From positions 1-64,000 of the forward strand of contig RWJK01000566.1 of assembly GCA_004335835.1 (NCBI GenBank): a DNA stretch of 64,000 bases, written 5' to 3'. The notes beneath the pieces were generated by a model, which was not told where the DNA came from, made no database searches, and worked only from the letters and a program-made list of their open reading frames with translations. Made by a program: the position numbers and the translations under genes. The first letter of the stretch is position 1, and every line of letters starts with the position of its first letter. This document shows, in pieces, positions 10,007-21,309 of the stretch. Source of the stretch: Scenedesmus sp. ARA3. Taxonomy: Eukaryota; Chlorophyta; Chlorophyceae; Sphaeropleales; Scenedesmaceae.

Positions 10007-13000
10007 ATGACAGACACCATCAGGTTTCAACTCAACAACCATCACGAAGCTGTTGAGTTGGCAGCATTGCTGCAAGCAGCTGTGCAGGCCTCAGGAGGCA
10101 CTACAAGCAGCAGTGACGCCCTAGGCCACGGTAGCAGCACCCACAGCAGCAGCGGCAACACAGCTGACAGCCTGCAAAACTTGCAATGCTTCACAGTGCA
10201 TGGCCTGCCACAGTTGTCTTGGCCAGCCGGCCGCCAGCAGGCAGCAGCGCCAGTGGCCAGCCTGCAGCAGGCATGCAGCGCTGCGCTAGCACACATGCCA
10301 CACCTGCAGCAGCTGCAGCTGCAGCAGCTGTCCTTTGAGGGTGATGTATTCGCAGATGTGTTACGCTGGATTGCACGGCCGCATTGCCGCAACAGTGAGT
10401 GCCAAGCAACAGCGCTGGCAGCACGTACACATCTGCAGCAGCTGACCACCCTCAGCCTGCAGCACTGCAGCCTGGGCGCAACAGAGCTGCCGCTGCTGCT
10501 GCAGCAGCTACCGCACCTACAGCAGCTGGATCTGTGTGGTCTTATGCTGGGGCCGGGGGTGTGGCAGCAGCACAGTGGGCAGGTGCTGCGGCGGGCTTGT
10601 GAGGCGATTGCTGGCATGACACGACTGACAGCGCTGGACTTGTCGGGACTCGACATATGCGACGCTGAGCTGCAGGTGCGTGCAGACTCGGAGTTGAATT
10701 CCAGTGATGTTCAGTGCATAGCTATGTTTGATGGTGGAAATGATGCCAGCCTAGGCATAGGTGATGCTGATCTGCACGTGTGTGGTGCATCCTGTGTGTC
10801 CTTACAGTTACTGGTTGGAGGACGCTCCCCTCTGATGTTTGAGTGATGGTTGATATAGCGCTGCAATGTGCAGCTGTTGCTGGCATATGATGGTTGCTGA
10901 CAGCGCTGGACCTATCCAGACTTGACACATGCGACGCTGAGCTGCAGGTGCGTGCAGCAAATTAAGCACCCTGCTTTTGTGTTGTCCTTTCATTCAGTGC
11001 TACGCTGGCAGTACAGCAGTGTCCAGCATGTGGTGCCGTTGTGGTTGGCGTGTTCAGCTTGAGGCCTGTCAGGCCGGGATGCAGGCCTGGTGATATGCGG
11101 CGCTCAGCTGCAGGGTGCAAAAAGCAAATGTGCAGGTGTTGCTGGTGCGTGAATGCTGCTGACCGCACATGATGGTGGCGCATCTACTCAGGGTGGTGAG
11201 CGCGTGAGGTCTGGCGCATGCGTGTAAGCAATGTCACCCACCAGATGTGCGCCACTGTGCAGCACTGCTTGTCAACTGCCCTTTGCAGCAGCATTTGAAT
11301 ATCAACACTAGAGGAAATCTGGGCATTAACAGCAGCACAGCAAGGGAATGCTGCAGAACGTCACACCGACATCTTCCTGCCACTGCTGCTGCTGCTGCTG
11401 CTGCTGCAGGCGCTAGCGCCCATCCTACCGCAGCTGCAGCAGCTAGGCCTAGGCGACCCCGCCAGCATCTCCCTCATCAGCGTGCCTGTTATAACAACTG
11501 TTATAACAAGCAGCTGCATAACATCCCTGCACATCCAGACACCCGAGGAGGACCAGGATTCACTGGCAGCATGGCTGGGGACCTTTGGCTGCCAGCTGCA
11601 CTGCTTATCAGTCAGCAATGCCGCAGCCAGCCTAGCTCGCTGCCCTTGCCGCAGCGCTGAAGGGTCGGGCGCGAAGCGGCGCCGGCTGCGCTTTGGGCGG
11701 CTCGTGCGGCGGGACGTGACGGCAGCAGCGCTGAGTGAGGACCTGGCAGGTAAGGGCTGCTGCTGTTTGGGGGAATTCAAAGAAGTTCTTGCCAGAGCTA
11801 AGAGCACAGAAAAGCTAGCTAGGGCTTGGTTTTTGCTGGCAGAGATTTGGCGGCAGCAGCGTTGAGCGAGGAGTTGGCAGGTGATGCAGCTGGTGTTTGG
11901 GAAAGTGCTGCTTGCGCTTGAGCAGAGGAGGAAGGCAGTGGCGTGACCTGTTTCAGGTGCTTTCAGTGCGGTTTCCTGTGAAGCCGGGGCATCAATACCG
12001 CAGCAGCAGTACAACATTGAAGGACGCGGCGACGCAAAGACAGCATTGTGCCGATTCGCTGTCTGTTAACCGTTCTGCCATTGCTGTTGGACTGCAGGAC
12101 ATCACTTTCATGGTCTATAAACAGGTCACTCCACTCGGTGTGCGTGACCACAACCCTTTCAGCCAGTGCTCTCGCTGCATCTAGCCTCCCCTCCGCTTGA
12201 CCTGGCACTCAACGTCTCCACTCACGCCTTCCTGCCCATTGCAGGCGCTGTGTCAGGCCTGCCAGCCTCAGACTGGCCTACTTTGAGGCTGAAGGCGATG
12301 CAGTGCCACAGCTGGCACACTGCTCTTGGTATCAAACGGTCATCTGTCACATCGCATTCCTGGTGCATACGGCTGTCTGCGCGCAGCGGCGGATCACACC
12401 CCTAACCAACCACTGCACTGCATGTGTGTAGCCTCCCTCTCACCATCGCTACTGCTGGTCAAACCACTTTTGCACACCTCGCAGGGGCCCTGTCAGGCCT
12501 GCCGGCCCTGGCCAGCCTCAGCCTGACCTACTTTGAGCTTGAAGGGGATGCAGCCGCGCAACTGTCACGCTGCTTGCTGCCGCAGTGCTGGTAATCTATC
12601 ACATCAAGTTCCTAATGCATACGGCTGTCTGCGCGCAGCGGCTGACAACTGCATTGCATGTGTGTAGCCTCCCCCTCATCTGACCCATCGCTACTGCTGG
12701 TCAAACCATTTTTGCACACCCCGCAGGGGCCCTGTCAGGCCCGCCGGCCCTGGACAGCCTCAGCCTGACCTATTTCGAGCTTGAAGGAGATGCAGTGCTG
12801 CAGCTGGCGCGCTGCAGCAGCAGCCTGACTTCACTGCAGCTGCTGCAGTGTGAAATCGACAAGTATGATGCCTGCGAGCTGCTGCAGAGCCTCACTGGCC
12901 TGCGGCACCTGCAGCTGTCGCCGCTTGTTACATTGCCTTCAAACTGCCACAGCAGCTGGGGTTTAGAAGACCTCAGGCCCCAGGTGTTTCAAACCCTCCA

Positions 13001-13351
13001 AGACAGCTTGACAGGGCTCAGCAGCTTGGATCTGGCAGGGGCTGATGTCAGCAGGGGGCTGTTATGCCAGCTGGCAGAAATAACACAGCTGCAGCGGCTG
13101 CGTATTGACATGAGCGATTATGGCGCTGCACCCAGCTGCAGCAGCAGCAGCAGCATGGCTTGTCAAGATGATCGCGATGATGATGACGGTCACTACAGCA
13201 GCAATGCAACAGGCGCAGGCAGCAGCAGCAGCAGCAGCAGGCATGGCGTTGACCAGAGTTTGACCGGCGCTGACCTGCAGGCGCTGAGTCACCTGTCACG
13301 CTTGAGTCACCTGGTGTTCAAGGCTCAACCATGCTGCCAGCCAAGCATGAC

Positions 13352-13386
<35 letters not shown>

Positions 13387-15292
13387 TGGGACAGCAGCAG
13401 AGCAGTGGTGTCTCCCCTGTTGCCCCTGCAGCAGCCGCTGCTGCTAGCTGTAACAGCAGCGCAGCAATAGCAGCAGCAGCAGCAGCAGCAGCAGCACTGT
13501 GTCGCCTGCCAAGCCTGGCAGCACTTGAGCTGGCCAACCTGGGGCTGGGCCTGCCGCAGCTGCTGGTGCTGACGCAGTTGTCGGGGCTGCAGCACCTCAG
13601 CTGTGCTGGCTGCTGCGGGCAGTGCAGCAGCTGGAGCGTGACGCTGAGCCGCCCGCAGCTACACCGGGTGAGCGGTGCGGCTCGTATAAATAATTTGTGT
13701 GTGAGTGTGAGCGAGTTTTGCGTCTTCTTTGACTTGCTCCCCAATGCTGCAATACATGTGTGCTTCCACAACTGTTTCCTCACTTGTCATGCCAAGGAGC
13801 AGGGCCACTGCCACAGGCCAACTCATGCTGCAAGGCCCAGCGTGCCGCCTCCTGGCCCCACCTTTGCAGCTTGCTACTGGCTGGCAGCTGATTAGCTCGT
13901 GACCCAAAATGGTGATCGCCTGTGCTGTCGACTGAAGACGCCTTCTACTTCATCACGCCAAGGAGCAGATTGCTGCCAGAGACCAACTCATGCTGCATCA
14001 CCCAGTGTGCCGCCCAATGTGCGGCCTCCTGCCCCCACCATTGCAGCCTCCGGCTGGCAGCTGCTCAGCTCATGTCTCCAAATGGTGGTTGTCTTTGCTG
14101 TCCACTGTTTTTGTGCAGCCAGTCGCTCATGCCTTGCTGGATCACTGCGCAAGGGCAGTGCTGCAGCTGCTGGCTGCTGCTCCTGCAGCAGCAGTGGTGC
14201 CTGCGGTGCTGCAGCTGCAGCTGCCTTTGCTGCTGCAGCAGCACAGAGCATGCAGGGCGCAGCTGCAGCAGTCATCGCCAGGTGCGTGCGGCTGATCGCT
14301 TTGGCTTGGCTTACTGGCCTCGGGGTGTAGTGTGCAGGGCGGAGGATGCCTTCTGCCTGCATGTATGATAATCAGAAAGACAGGGCACTTCAAGGTCACC
14401 CAAAAGGGATGTGACGGAGCACGCACAGCATGGTGTACACAGTGAAATGGCCTGTGCAATTTTGACACCCGCATATGGGCATGGCATGGCATGGCGCTGA
14501 GATATCTCCGTCCATGCTCGTCTTGTTGTGTGCTGCTGGCTCATGCCCTGCAGGGGTGTCATCCTGTGACAGTGCAGCGCTGCTGCAGGCTGCACAGCAG
14601 CACTACCAGGAGAACGCAGCACAGGTGAGCAGCAGCATGGCACATACTGTTTAACCCCATTAGCTTAGCAGCAGCAGCAGCAGCAGCAGCAGCACCAGGA
14701 GCAGCAGTTGCAGCTGCACGAAGTCGACACCCTTGCTCCCCATTGTTATGCTGCTGGTCATGCCAGAGTTGACACCTGGTTGCAAATCAACTGCAGCAGC
14801 TGCTGCTGCTGCTGCTATCTGTATAGCCTGGCGCCATGCAATCAACACCTCAGTTGCCGAGCTGTAGGTTGGCAGCTGATACTGCAGTCCAACCCATGCA
14901 TGGCGTTGCAGCTGCCTCGCCACCAACATTCCAGCCAGTTGCTGGTTTCTGCTGCTGACTCTGCTGCTGCCGCTGCCAACTGCCACCATCGCATTCAACT
15001 GCTTCCAACTGCATGGCAGCTGGCGGTTGCTCTGGAGCAGCTGCACGCCCTGGCGCAGCACTACGGGTGTGGCCCTGGTGCCAGTGAAGCCGCTGCTGCA
15101 GCAAGCATTGCTGCTGGTCACTATAGGAGATGCAGCAGTAAAGGGCGTGCCGCTGCTGCTGCTGCTGCTGCTGGTGGGGGTGGGGTTGTTGCTGGCAGTG
15201 GCAGTGGCAGTGCCGGCTGCAGCCAGCAATGCTCGCTGGAGTCGATCTGCTGGGCAGTACTGGCTGCTGCCTTGCTGGAATGCTGCAGCTGA
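10007..15292 (+). CDS. Leucine-rich-repeat protein with poly-Gln and poly-Ala tracts
   Basis: Six exons join in consistent phase: 10007-10675, 11410-11749, 12727-13667, 14119-14281, 14554-14624 and 14669-15292, giving 935 residues. Leucine-rich repeats appear as LQQLTTLSLQHCSLG, LPHLQQLDLCGLMLG, LTALDLSGLDICDAEL, LTGLSSLDLAGADVS and LPSLAALELANLGLG. These resemble the long ribonuclease-inhibitor-like type common in algal genomes, which usually mediate protein binding. No signal peptide, kinase or NB-ARC motif was seen. Exon 3 carries an 11-residue Gln run (about 13352-13385) and a poly-Ala run; exon 6 opens with Gln repeats. The start could lie upstream at 9956. The last two exons are Gln/Ala-rich and less certain; the minus strand of 14660-15397 is also open but has no phase support. 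A TGTAA, the algal polyadenylation signal, lies at 15426. Confidence 0.68.
10876..11880 (+). repeat. Donor echoes after LRR exons 1 and 2
   Basis: 10876-10957 repeats the end of exon 1 (GACGCTGAGCTGCAG) and its GTGCGTGCAG donor. A weaker copy lies near 11095-11115. 11846-11880 repeats the end of exon 2 (GCAGCAGCG...TTGGCAG) with GTGATG in place of GTAAGG. Confidence 0.75.
12175..12726 (+). repeat. Two upstream tandem copies of the LRR exon 3 acceptor region (about 243 bp period)
   Basis: The acceptor plus first exon bases (GCAG, then a GCCCTGTCAGG-like start) occurs three times: at 12242, 12482 and the real exon start at 12727. The intron between copies is also repeated: ATACGGCTGTCTGCGCGCAG appears at about 12366 and 12618. 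The second copy keeps an open frame for about 110 bp and then meets GTAATC, so it could act as a cassette exon. Confidence 0.85.
13778..14105 (+). repeat. Intronic tandem duplication in the LRR gene (about 172 bp period)
   Basis: 13778-13925 and about 13952-14105 share GCCAAGGAGCAG, CCAACTCATGCTGCA, GTGCCGCC and GGCTGGCAGCTG in the same order. Both lie in the intron before exon 14119-14281, so this duplication is mainly intron sequence. Confidence 0.75.
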
Positions 15293-16065
15293 GGCACTGC
15301 CGCATGTGCCAACTGCCATATCGTGGCCAGCAGCGGTGCTGATACCGCATATTGCTAGGGAGGTGATACATTGCGCAGTGAGCCCGCTAGCATTCATAGC
15401 TGTAGTGCTTGCTTGAAGATGGACTTGTAATGAGACTGCATGTGCTTGCCGCTCGCCAGTGTTGCTTAATTAATGTGCCGCTGCATGCTGCATGCTGCCA
15501 GAATGCTGCCAGCGCAGCAGCGGCTGCCAGTGCTATGTCTGTCGCTGCATACAGGAAATTTCCAGAAGACGGAAAGCCTGAAATGACCGAAATTTAGCGC
15601 TTTCCAGCGTATCGACGCCACACCCGCCATCGGATGCCCATCATCAGCATGTGGTGCACTCCACAGCAAGGTGGCGCCACTTTTAGCCGCCCACCTACTG
15701 CATCGCCTCTTCACCTTTTTTTATGCTGTGACATGCTTGATATTGCCGATACAATAATAATCATAGCACGATGACTGCTGAATTGCCGTGCAGCGGGTCA
15801 CTGGTTTTCTGCCTGCCCAGCTTCTTGCAAGTGACCAACACTCTCACGGTCGCTTGACGCCCTTTCATCAGACATTATATCAAGTGCACGCTATCGCTGA
15901 CAAATTTCGTGCGCACAAGGGTTGTTGAGAACGCGAACGAAAGCAACAATCATCGGCACAGGCTTTCTGGAGCAGAACACGGAGCCAGACGGAATCACAC
16001 CAGTTACAAAAGCTCTATTTGTTAGATCTGGAGGAGCAGAGCTGCGGCAGCGGCCTCTGAACGCC
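15293..16065. other. Intergenic stretch between the LRR and second Kazal genes
   Basis: No gene is supported. It holds the LRR 3' UTR (possible TGTAA at 15426) and the presumed promoter of the second Kazal gene. The second half, about 15720-16000, is more AT-rich than the rest of the window, as expected for a promoter or UTR. Confidence 0.4.
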
Positions 16066-17639
16066 ATGTTCCGAGGGGCCCCTGCTGCTGTGTTCTGGCT
16101 GGGAGCTGTGTGCCTTATACCGGCATGCGCAGCAGGTGGGTGATAACATAGGTTTTATCACCTTGTGAACCTAAGCGAAGATTGCACATGACCGAGAATG
16201 GAGCAGTGCCGAGTCACCGGCCAAGCAGGTGCCAGTGACACCGTTCAACACAGCCAGTAGAGCGCGCGACAGCGAAGTTATCCGTGCTCAATCATATCAT
16301 GCTATTCTATAATATGTCAAATCTATGATGGCAGGCTGTTACACGAAGAGGGTAATCGGTTGCATGCACAAGCAGCAGGCAGCAGCAGCAGCAGCAGCTG
16401 GGAACATCCAGTGGAAGTGCTGCTCAACTTCTGCATGGACTCTTGCATAACTCCGTTTGATACTGCTGATGAACTAATCCAAGATTTAAGGCTGATTGCG
16501 TGTTGAGGGCACGATGCTGTGCAGCCATGCCAGTGCTGCTTTTTTGCCAGCAGCTGTGGCCTGCGGACACCCCCTGTGCGCACTGGATAACTTTCAATCC
16601 TCAATTGCGTATGCTGCCTCCTGCTGGTTGCAGATGCAGTGTCGCGCGACAGCTGGCATGGCAGCAGCAGCATCATCAGCAGCAGCAGTTGGCATGGCAG
16701 GCAGCTGCTGCAGGACTGCAGCGTGTGCCCAAAAGACAAGAGCCCAGTGTGCGGCATAAACGGCAAAACGTTTGACAACTGGTGCCTAGCAGAGTGTGTG
16801 GGTATGGAGGTGGACTATGTGGGAGCGTGCGGCACTGCAGGAGCCGCCAACCAGGTGCCAGGTGAGCACACTGGCTCGTATGGTTTGGTTGTGAAACTCT
16901 TTTATACTAAACTCAGCTGGTGCTTAGATGGTATTGTGGATACAGTTTCAACCGAGCAACAGCTTAGCAGGGTCTGAAACAGCAGTGCTCACCAGCATCA
17001 ACAGCATGACACAGAGGACTTGGATGTGCCATGTCACTGCATGGTGGGGGCTCACCACAGCAGAGTGTGTGGGCATGGAGGTGGAGTATGCAGGAGGTGC
17101 GGCACTGCAGGAGCCGCCAACCAGGTGCCAGGTGTGCACAAAGCCTGATGTGTTGCAAAGCAGATGCATGGTTTGCACCTGGCAGTTGAAATGCACACAT
17201 CCACAAGGCGCAAGCAGCGCCTGTTTGTATACACCTAGCATGTGCCGAGCAGGTGGGGAGGGTACAGTTCCAACCTGGCTGCGCAGTTGCAGGGTCAGAG
17301 ACAGCAGTGTTTGCCAGCATCAGCAGCAGGATGTTGCAGAGCATGCCAGATGTGCCATGTTATGCATGACGAGGTGTCACCACAGCACTACTCGGCACAC
17401 ATGCTGCTTGCTTGGGATGCCCAGCATGGCCATGCCTGCGCAGCCTGCAGGATGCCTTGTGCGATGTGCATGAACCAGTGTGTGGCAGATGCCAGCGCAG
17501 CGCATGCAGTCATGTTGTGGCTGTGTAAGCAATGGCGCCAAGCAAAGCACCAGACCAGTGGACAGGCGGGTTGCAGCAGAATGCTGTCGTGCACAGGTGC
17601 CGCGGCAGCAGCTGCAGCAGTAGTAGCAGCAGCACAACA

Positions 17640-17678
<39 letters not shown>

Positions 17679-17805
17679 TAAGATAACCCACCAAGCATGT
17701 TTGATCACTTACATCAAATGCAACCGACCCCATTGCATGCCTGCCGGCTGATTTTCTCATCACCCAACGTCACTGCTGCAACGGCGGTTACGCTCAATCA
17801 CTGCC

Positions 17806-17840
<35 letters not shown>

Positions 17841-20360
17841 CTGCCAGGCTGCGCGTGTGCCGGCGCCACCTACCAGCCCGTCTGCGGCCGCAACGGCAAG
17901 ACGTACGCCAACGCCTGCCAGGCGCAGTGCGACAAAACTGACGTCATTTCTCTCGGCGCATGCACCAGCGCGTCAATTGGAGCCACACCTACCTCTGCCA
18001 GCTCCCATGCACAGGGCTGCGTGTGTCCCCAGGTGTACCGGCCAGTCTGCACACATGTGGGCGTCACACAGTACAACGAGTGCACTGCCGCATGCCTCGG
18101 GCAGCGTGTGGTGACCAAGGGAGTGTGCCCGCCCAAGGCAGCAGCAGCAGGGGCTGCCGGCCAGCCTGCTGCAGCACCCAAGCCAAGGCCGCCAAGGCAG
18201 CAGGGCTGCGTGTGTGCTGCCAACTATGCGCCAGTGTGCGGTGTGGTGAGTGTGGGCGGGCGAGGGGGGGTGGGGCTGCGGGCAGGGGTTTGGTAGCTTG
18301 AGACGTAAGAGTTGACAAGTAGACAGGGGCCAACATGAGGGCAGCAAGTGGTTACCAAAAGCAGGTGCAGCCGCAGCACAGCAGCAGTGCTGGCAGCAGC
18401 GTCAGCAACGTGGCATGCACGGCTGCATAGCCTGATCCTAGCACGTGTGTGCTGCCAACTATGCGCCAGCGTGTGGCGTGGTGAGTCTATGGCTGGCTGC
18501 GCACAGCGTGTACTGATCTGTGGATGGCAGGGGCCTGCAGGAGAGGCAGGGTTCAGGTTGCATGAAGCTTTACTGGTCAGAGCAGGAGCCCGCCAAAGCT
18601 GAGCAGCAGCAGCAGCACCGGTAGCAGCGCGTGCACCTGGCGTACGCAGCCGCATAGACTGATCCTGGCATGACTCATGCGTGATCAGCACAAGTGCTGG
18701 CAGGGCTAGCTGCAAAGCAAGCGCGAGCTTTTTGGGCATGTTTGTTGCTCGTGTTGCATCAGCACTGCTCCAAGAAGCAGCCGAGTAGCAAAGTACGGCC
18801 GCACATGTGCCTGGCTGCCTGCAGGACGGCAACACGTACGGCAACGCATGTGAGGCCAGCTGCTACCAGATGGGCGTGGCGCAGCAAGGGGAGTGCCCGC
18901 AGGTGGCAGGCGCAGGCGCGGCAGCTGCTGCAGCAAGTGAGTCGTGTGCTGCTGATGTGTTTCCTGCAGCTTCTTGATGTGCTACAGGCAGCAGTGGAAA
19001 GTCGATTTGCTGTGATTGGGTTGCGCGCAGCAGTCACACGCACTTGCCATAAGCATGGGCTGTGGCAACGTTGCAGCTGCGGCAGCAAGTGAGTCATGCA
19101 CAGCTGCCTGTGTGCGCTGCACCTGCTTGATTCGTCAAAGGCATGCCAGCAAGGGGGCTCTCTGTCGGTGGATTCGTATGTAGCATTCAAACGTATGTGC
19201 ACTGCAATAGTGACGTGAGCTGAGTGCGGTATCCTCTGCAATTGGGCACTGCGCATACCTGCTGCTGATGTTGCATGCCAGGCTGCTGCCAGCATTCTGT
19301 CTCCACAGTGATCGCACCCAGTGCACCAGCAAACGGCGCTAACTGCTGGCGTTGACTCCATGTGTTCAACTATGTGTGCAGGTTGTGGCAGCTGTCCGGA
19401 TGTGTTTGACCCCGTGTGTGGCGCCAATGGCGTGACGTACCTCAACGAGTGCAAGGTGTCGTTCTCGCAAACGCCTCAGCTCCAACACTGACAAAATGCG
19501 CTGCTGTCCGCACACATGCTACAGCTGCTCGGGCTTGCTCCGTATGCCATCCTAGCCACCAACTTGCCAAACGCCACAAGCAGTAGCTGTGACCTAGCAT
19601 CCTATGCCTGATCTGTCTTGCAGGTTGTGGCAGCTGTCCTGATGTGTTTGACCCCGTGTGTGGCGCCAATGGTGTGACGTATCTCACCGAGTGCAAGGCG
19701 CGCTGCCAGGGCCGCACCTCAGTGGCAGCCAAGGGCAGCTGCAAGCCCCCGGCGGCAGCAGCAGCAGCAGCGTCCGGCAGCAGCAGCAACGACAAGGATG
19801 TGCTGCTGTCGTCGTGCCTGGACAGCTGCCCAACAGATGGCAAGCAGCTGTGCACCACGGATGGCGAGACGTACGCCAACACGTGCATTGCGCAGTGCCG
19901 CAAGGCCACCATCGCCTACCCTGGGCCCTGTAAAGAGGGTGAGGCGACGCAGTCGAGGCTACCTCAATTTGAAGATGATGCAGCAGCCGTGCATGCGTCC
20001 TGCTTGATTATGGGCTTGCAGTTCCATGCAAATGAATCTGACAACACGTGTGCATGTGCGCGGACATGACCGCTGGGCTTGTCGCGTACCCGGGGCCATG
20101 CAAGGACGGTGAGATGGCGCAGCCCAGCTTTGGGCTTAGGGTTTAGGGTTTGAGTAAACCCCCGTGGCGTGGCTGTTGCTGCATGATCACAGCATTTAAA
20201 AGGCTGGTGTTATGCTGTACTCCAATGCTGGTCGGTGAGTTTTGTGTGATGTCGGGTTTGTGTTGGTTGACAACGTGCATCATGCAGATGCACAGATAAG
20301 AGCCACTAGCTCATCTTCCGCATGCACCTGCGCCATAGGTGCAGCCTGACTGACAGTACA

Positions 20361-20393
<33 letters not shown>

Positions 20394-21260
20394 GCCATCC
20401 CTGCCGCCAGCCTGCGCCGCGTGCCCCAATGACTGGAAGCCCTACTGCGTTGCCACGGCAGCCTTCGGCGCCCGCACCTTTGCCAACTGCTGCTACGCGA
20501 AATGTAACGGCGTCAAGATCCTGAATAACGTGTTACATGCCGGCGGCTGCAAGGACTCCTGCAGGAGCTGCGACAGCAGGGTGGAGAAGCCGCTGTGCTG
20601 CAGTGGCCGCACCTACAAGAATGGCTGCCTGGCGGGCTGCAACGGAGAGGACACGTCCAAGTGCTCGCCTGGGCGCTGCTCCATAGGTGCGGGCTGTCTG
20701 ATGGTTTTACTATGTTTACTGGAGTAGAACAACTTGTTCATTTGCACCGCTGACAGCTGCATAAACTGCAATGGAGAGGACACGTCCAAGTGCTCGCCTC
20801 GGCGCTGCTCCATAGGTGCGAGCTGTCTGATGGACTGAGGTCACTGCAGCCGAGCAAATTCAAAAAGTATTTTCACCAGCGACAGCTGAGAAACTCCCTC
20901 CAAACGTGACTGCTGCTGACCATGCACCTGCCCCGCCACCTGCTGCTGCTGCTGATGATGCTGCTGCTGCTGCCTGCAGTGTATGGTGTTGACACTGGGC
21001 TGACCTGCCTGCTGGGGCCCTGCCCTGCAAAATGCAGCAGCCTGGCTTACACCAACCCAGTGTGTGGCAGCAACGGCAAGACCTACCCTGACAAGTGAGT
21101 GGCGCTTACATCGACAGCTGTTGCTGTTAACGATCCGTGTCAGCTGGGTAAAGCACTTGTCAAGATAGGCGTGAGTGCAGCAGTTGCAACAACGTCACCC
21201 CGTGCAGGCGGAGAGCTGACGGCTGCATGCCGCTGGGCAGCTGCATGACCAGCACCAGCG

Positions 21261-21309
<49 letters not shown>

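Noticed and set aside
14660..15397. 245-codon minus-strand open frame
   Set aside because: The plus strand continues the LRR gene in correct phase through 14669-15292; the minus frame is Ser/Ala/Thr low complexity.
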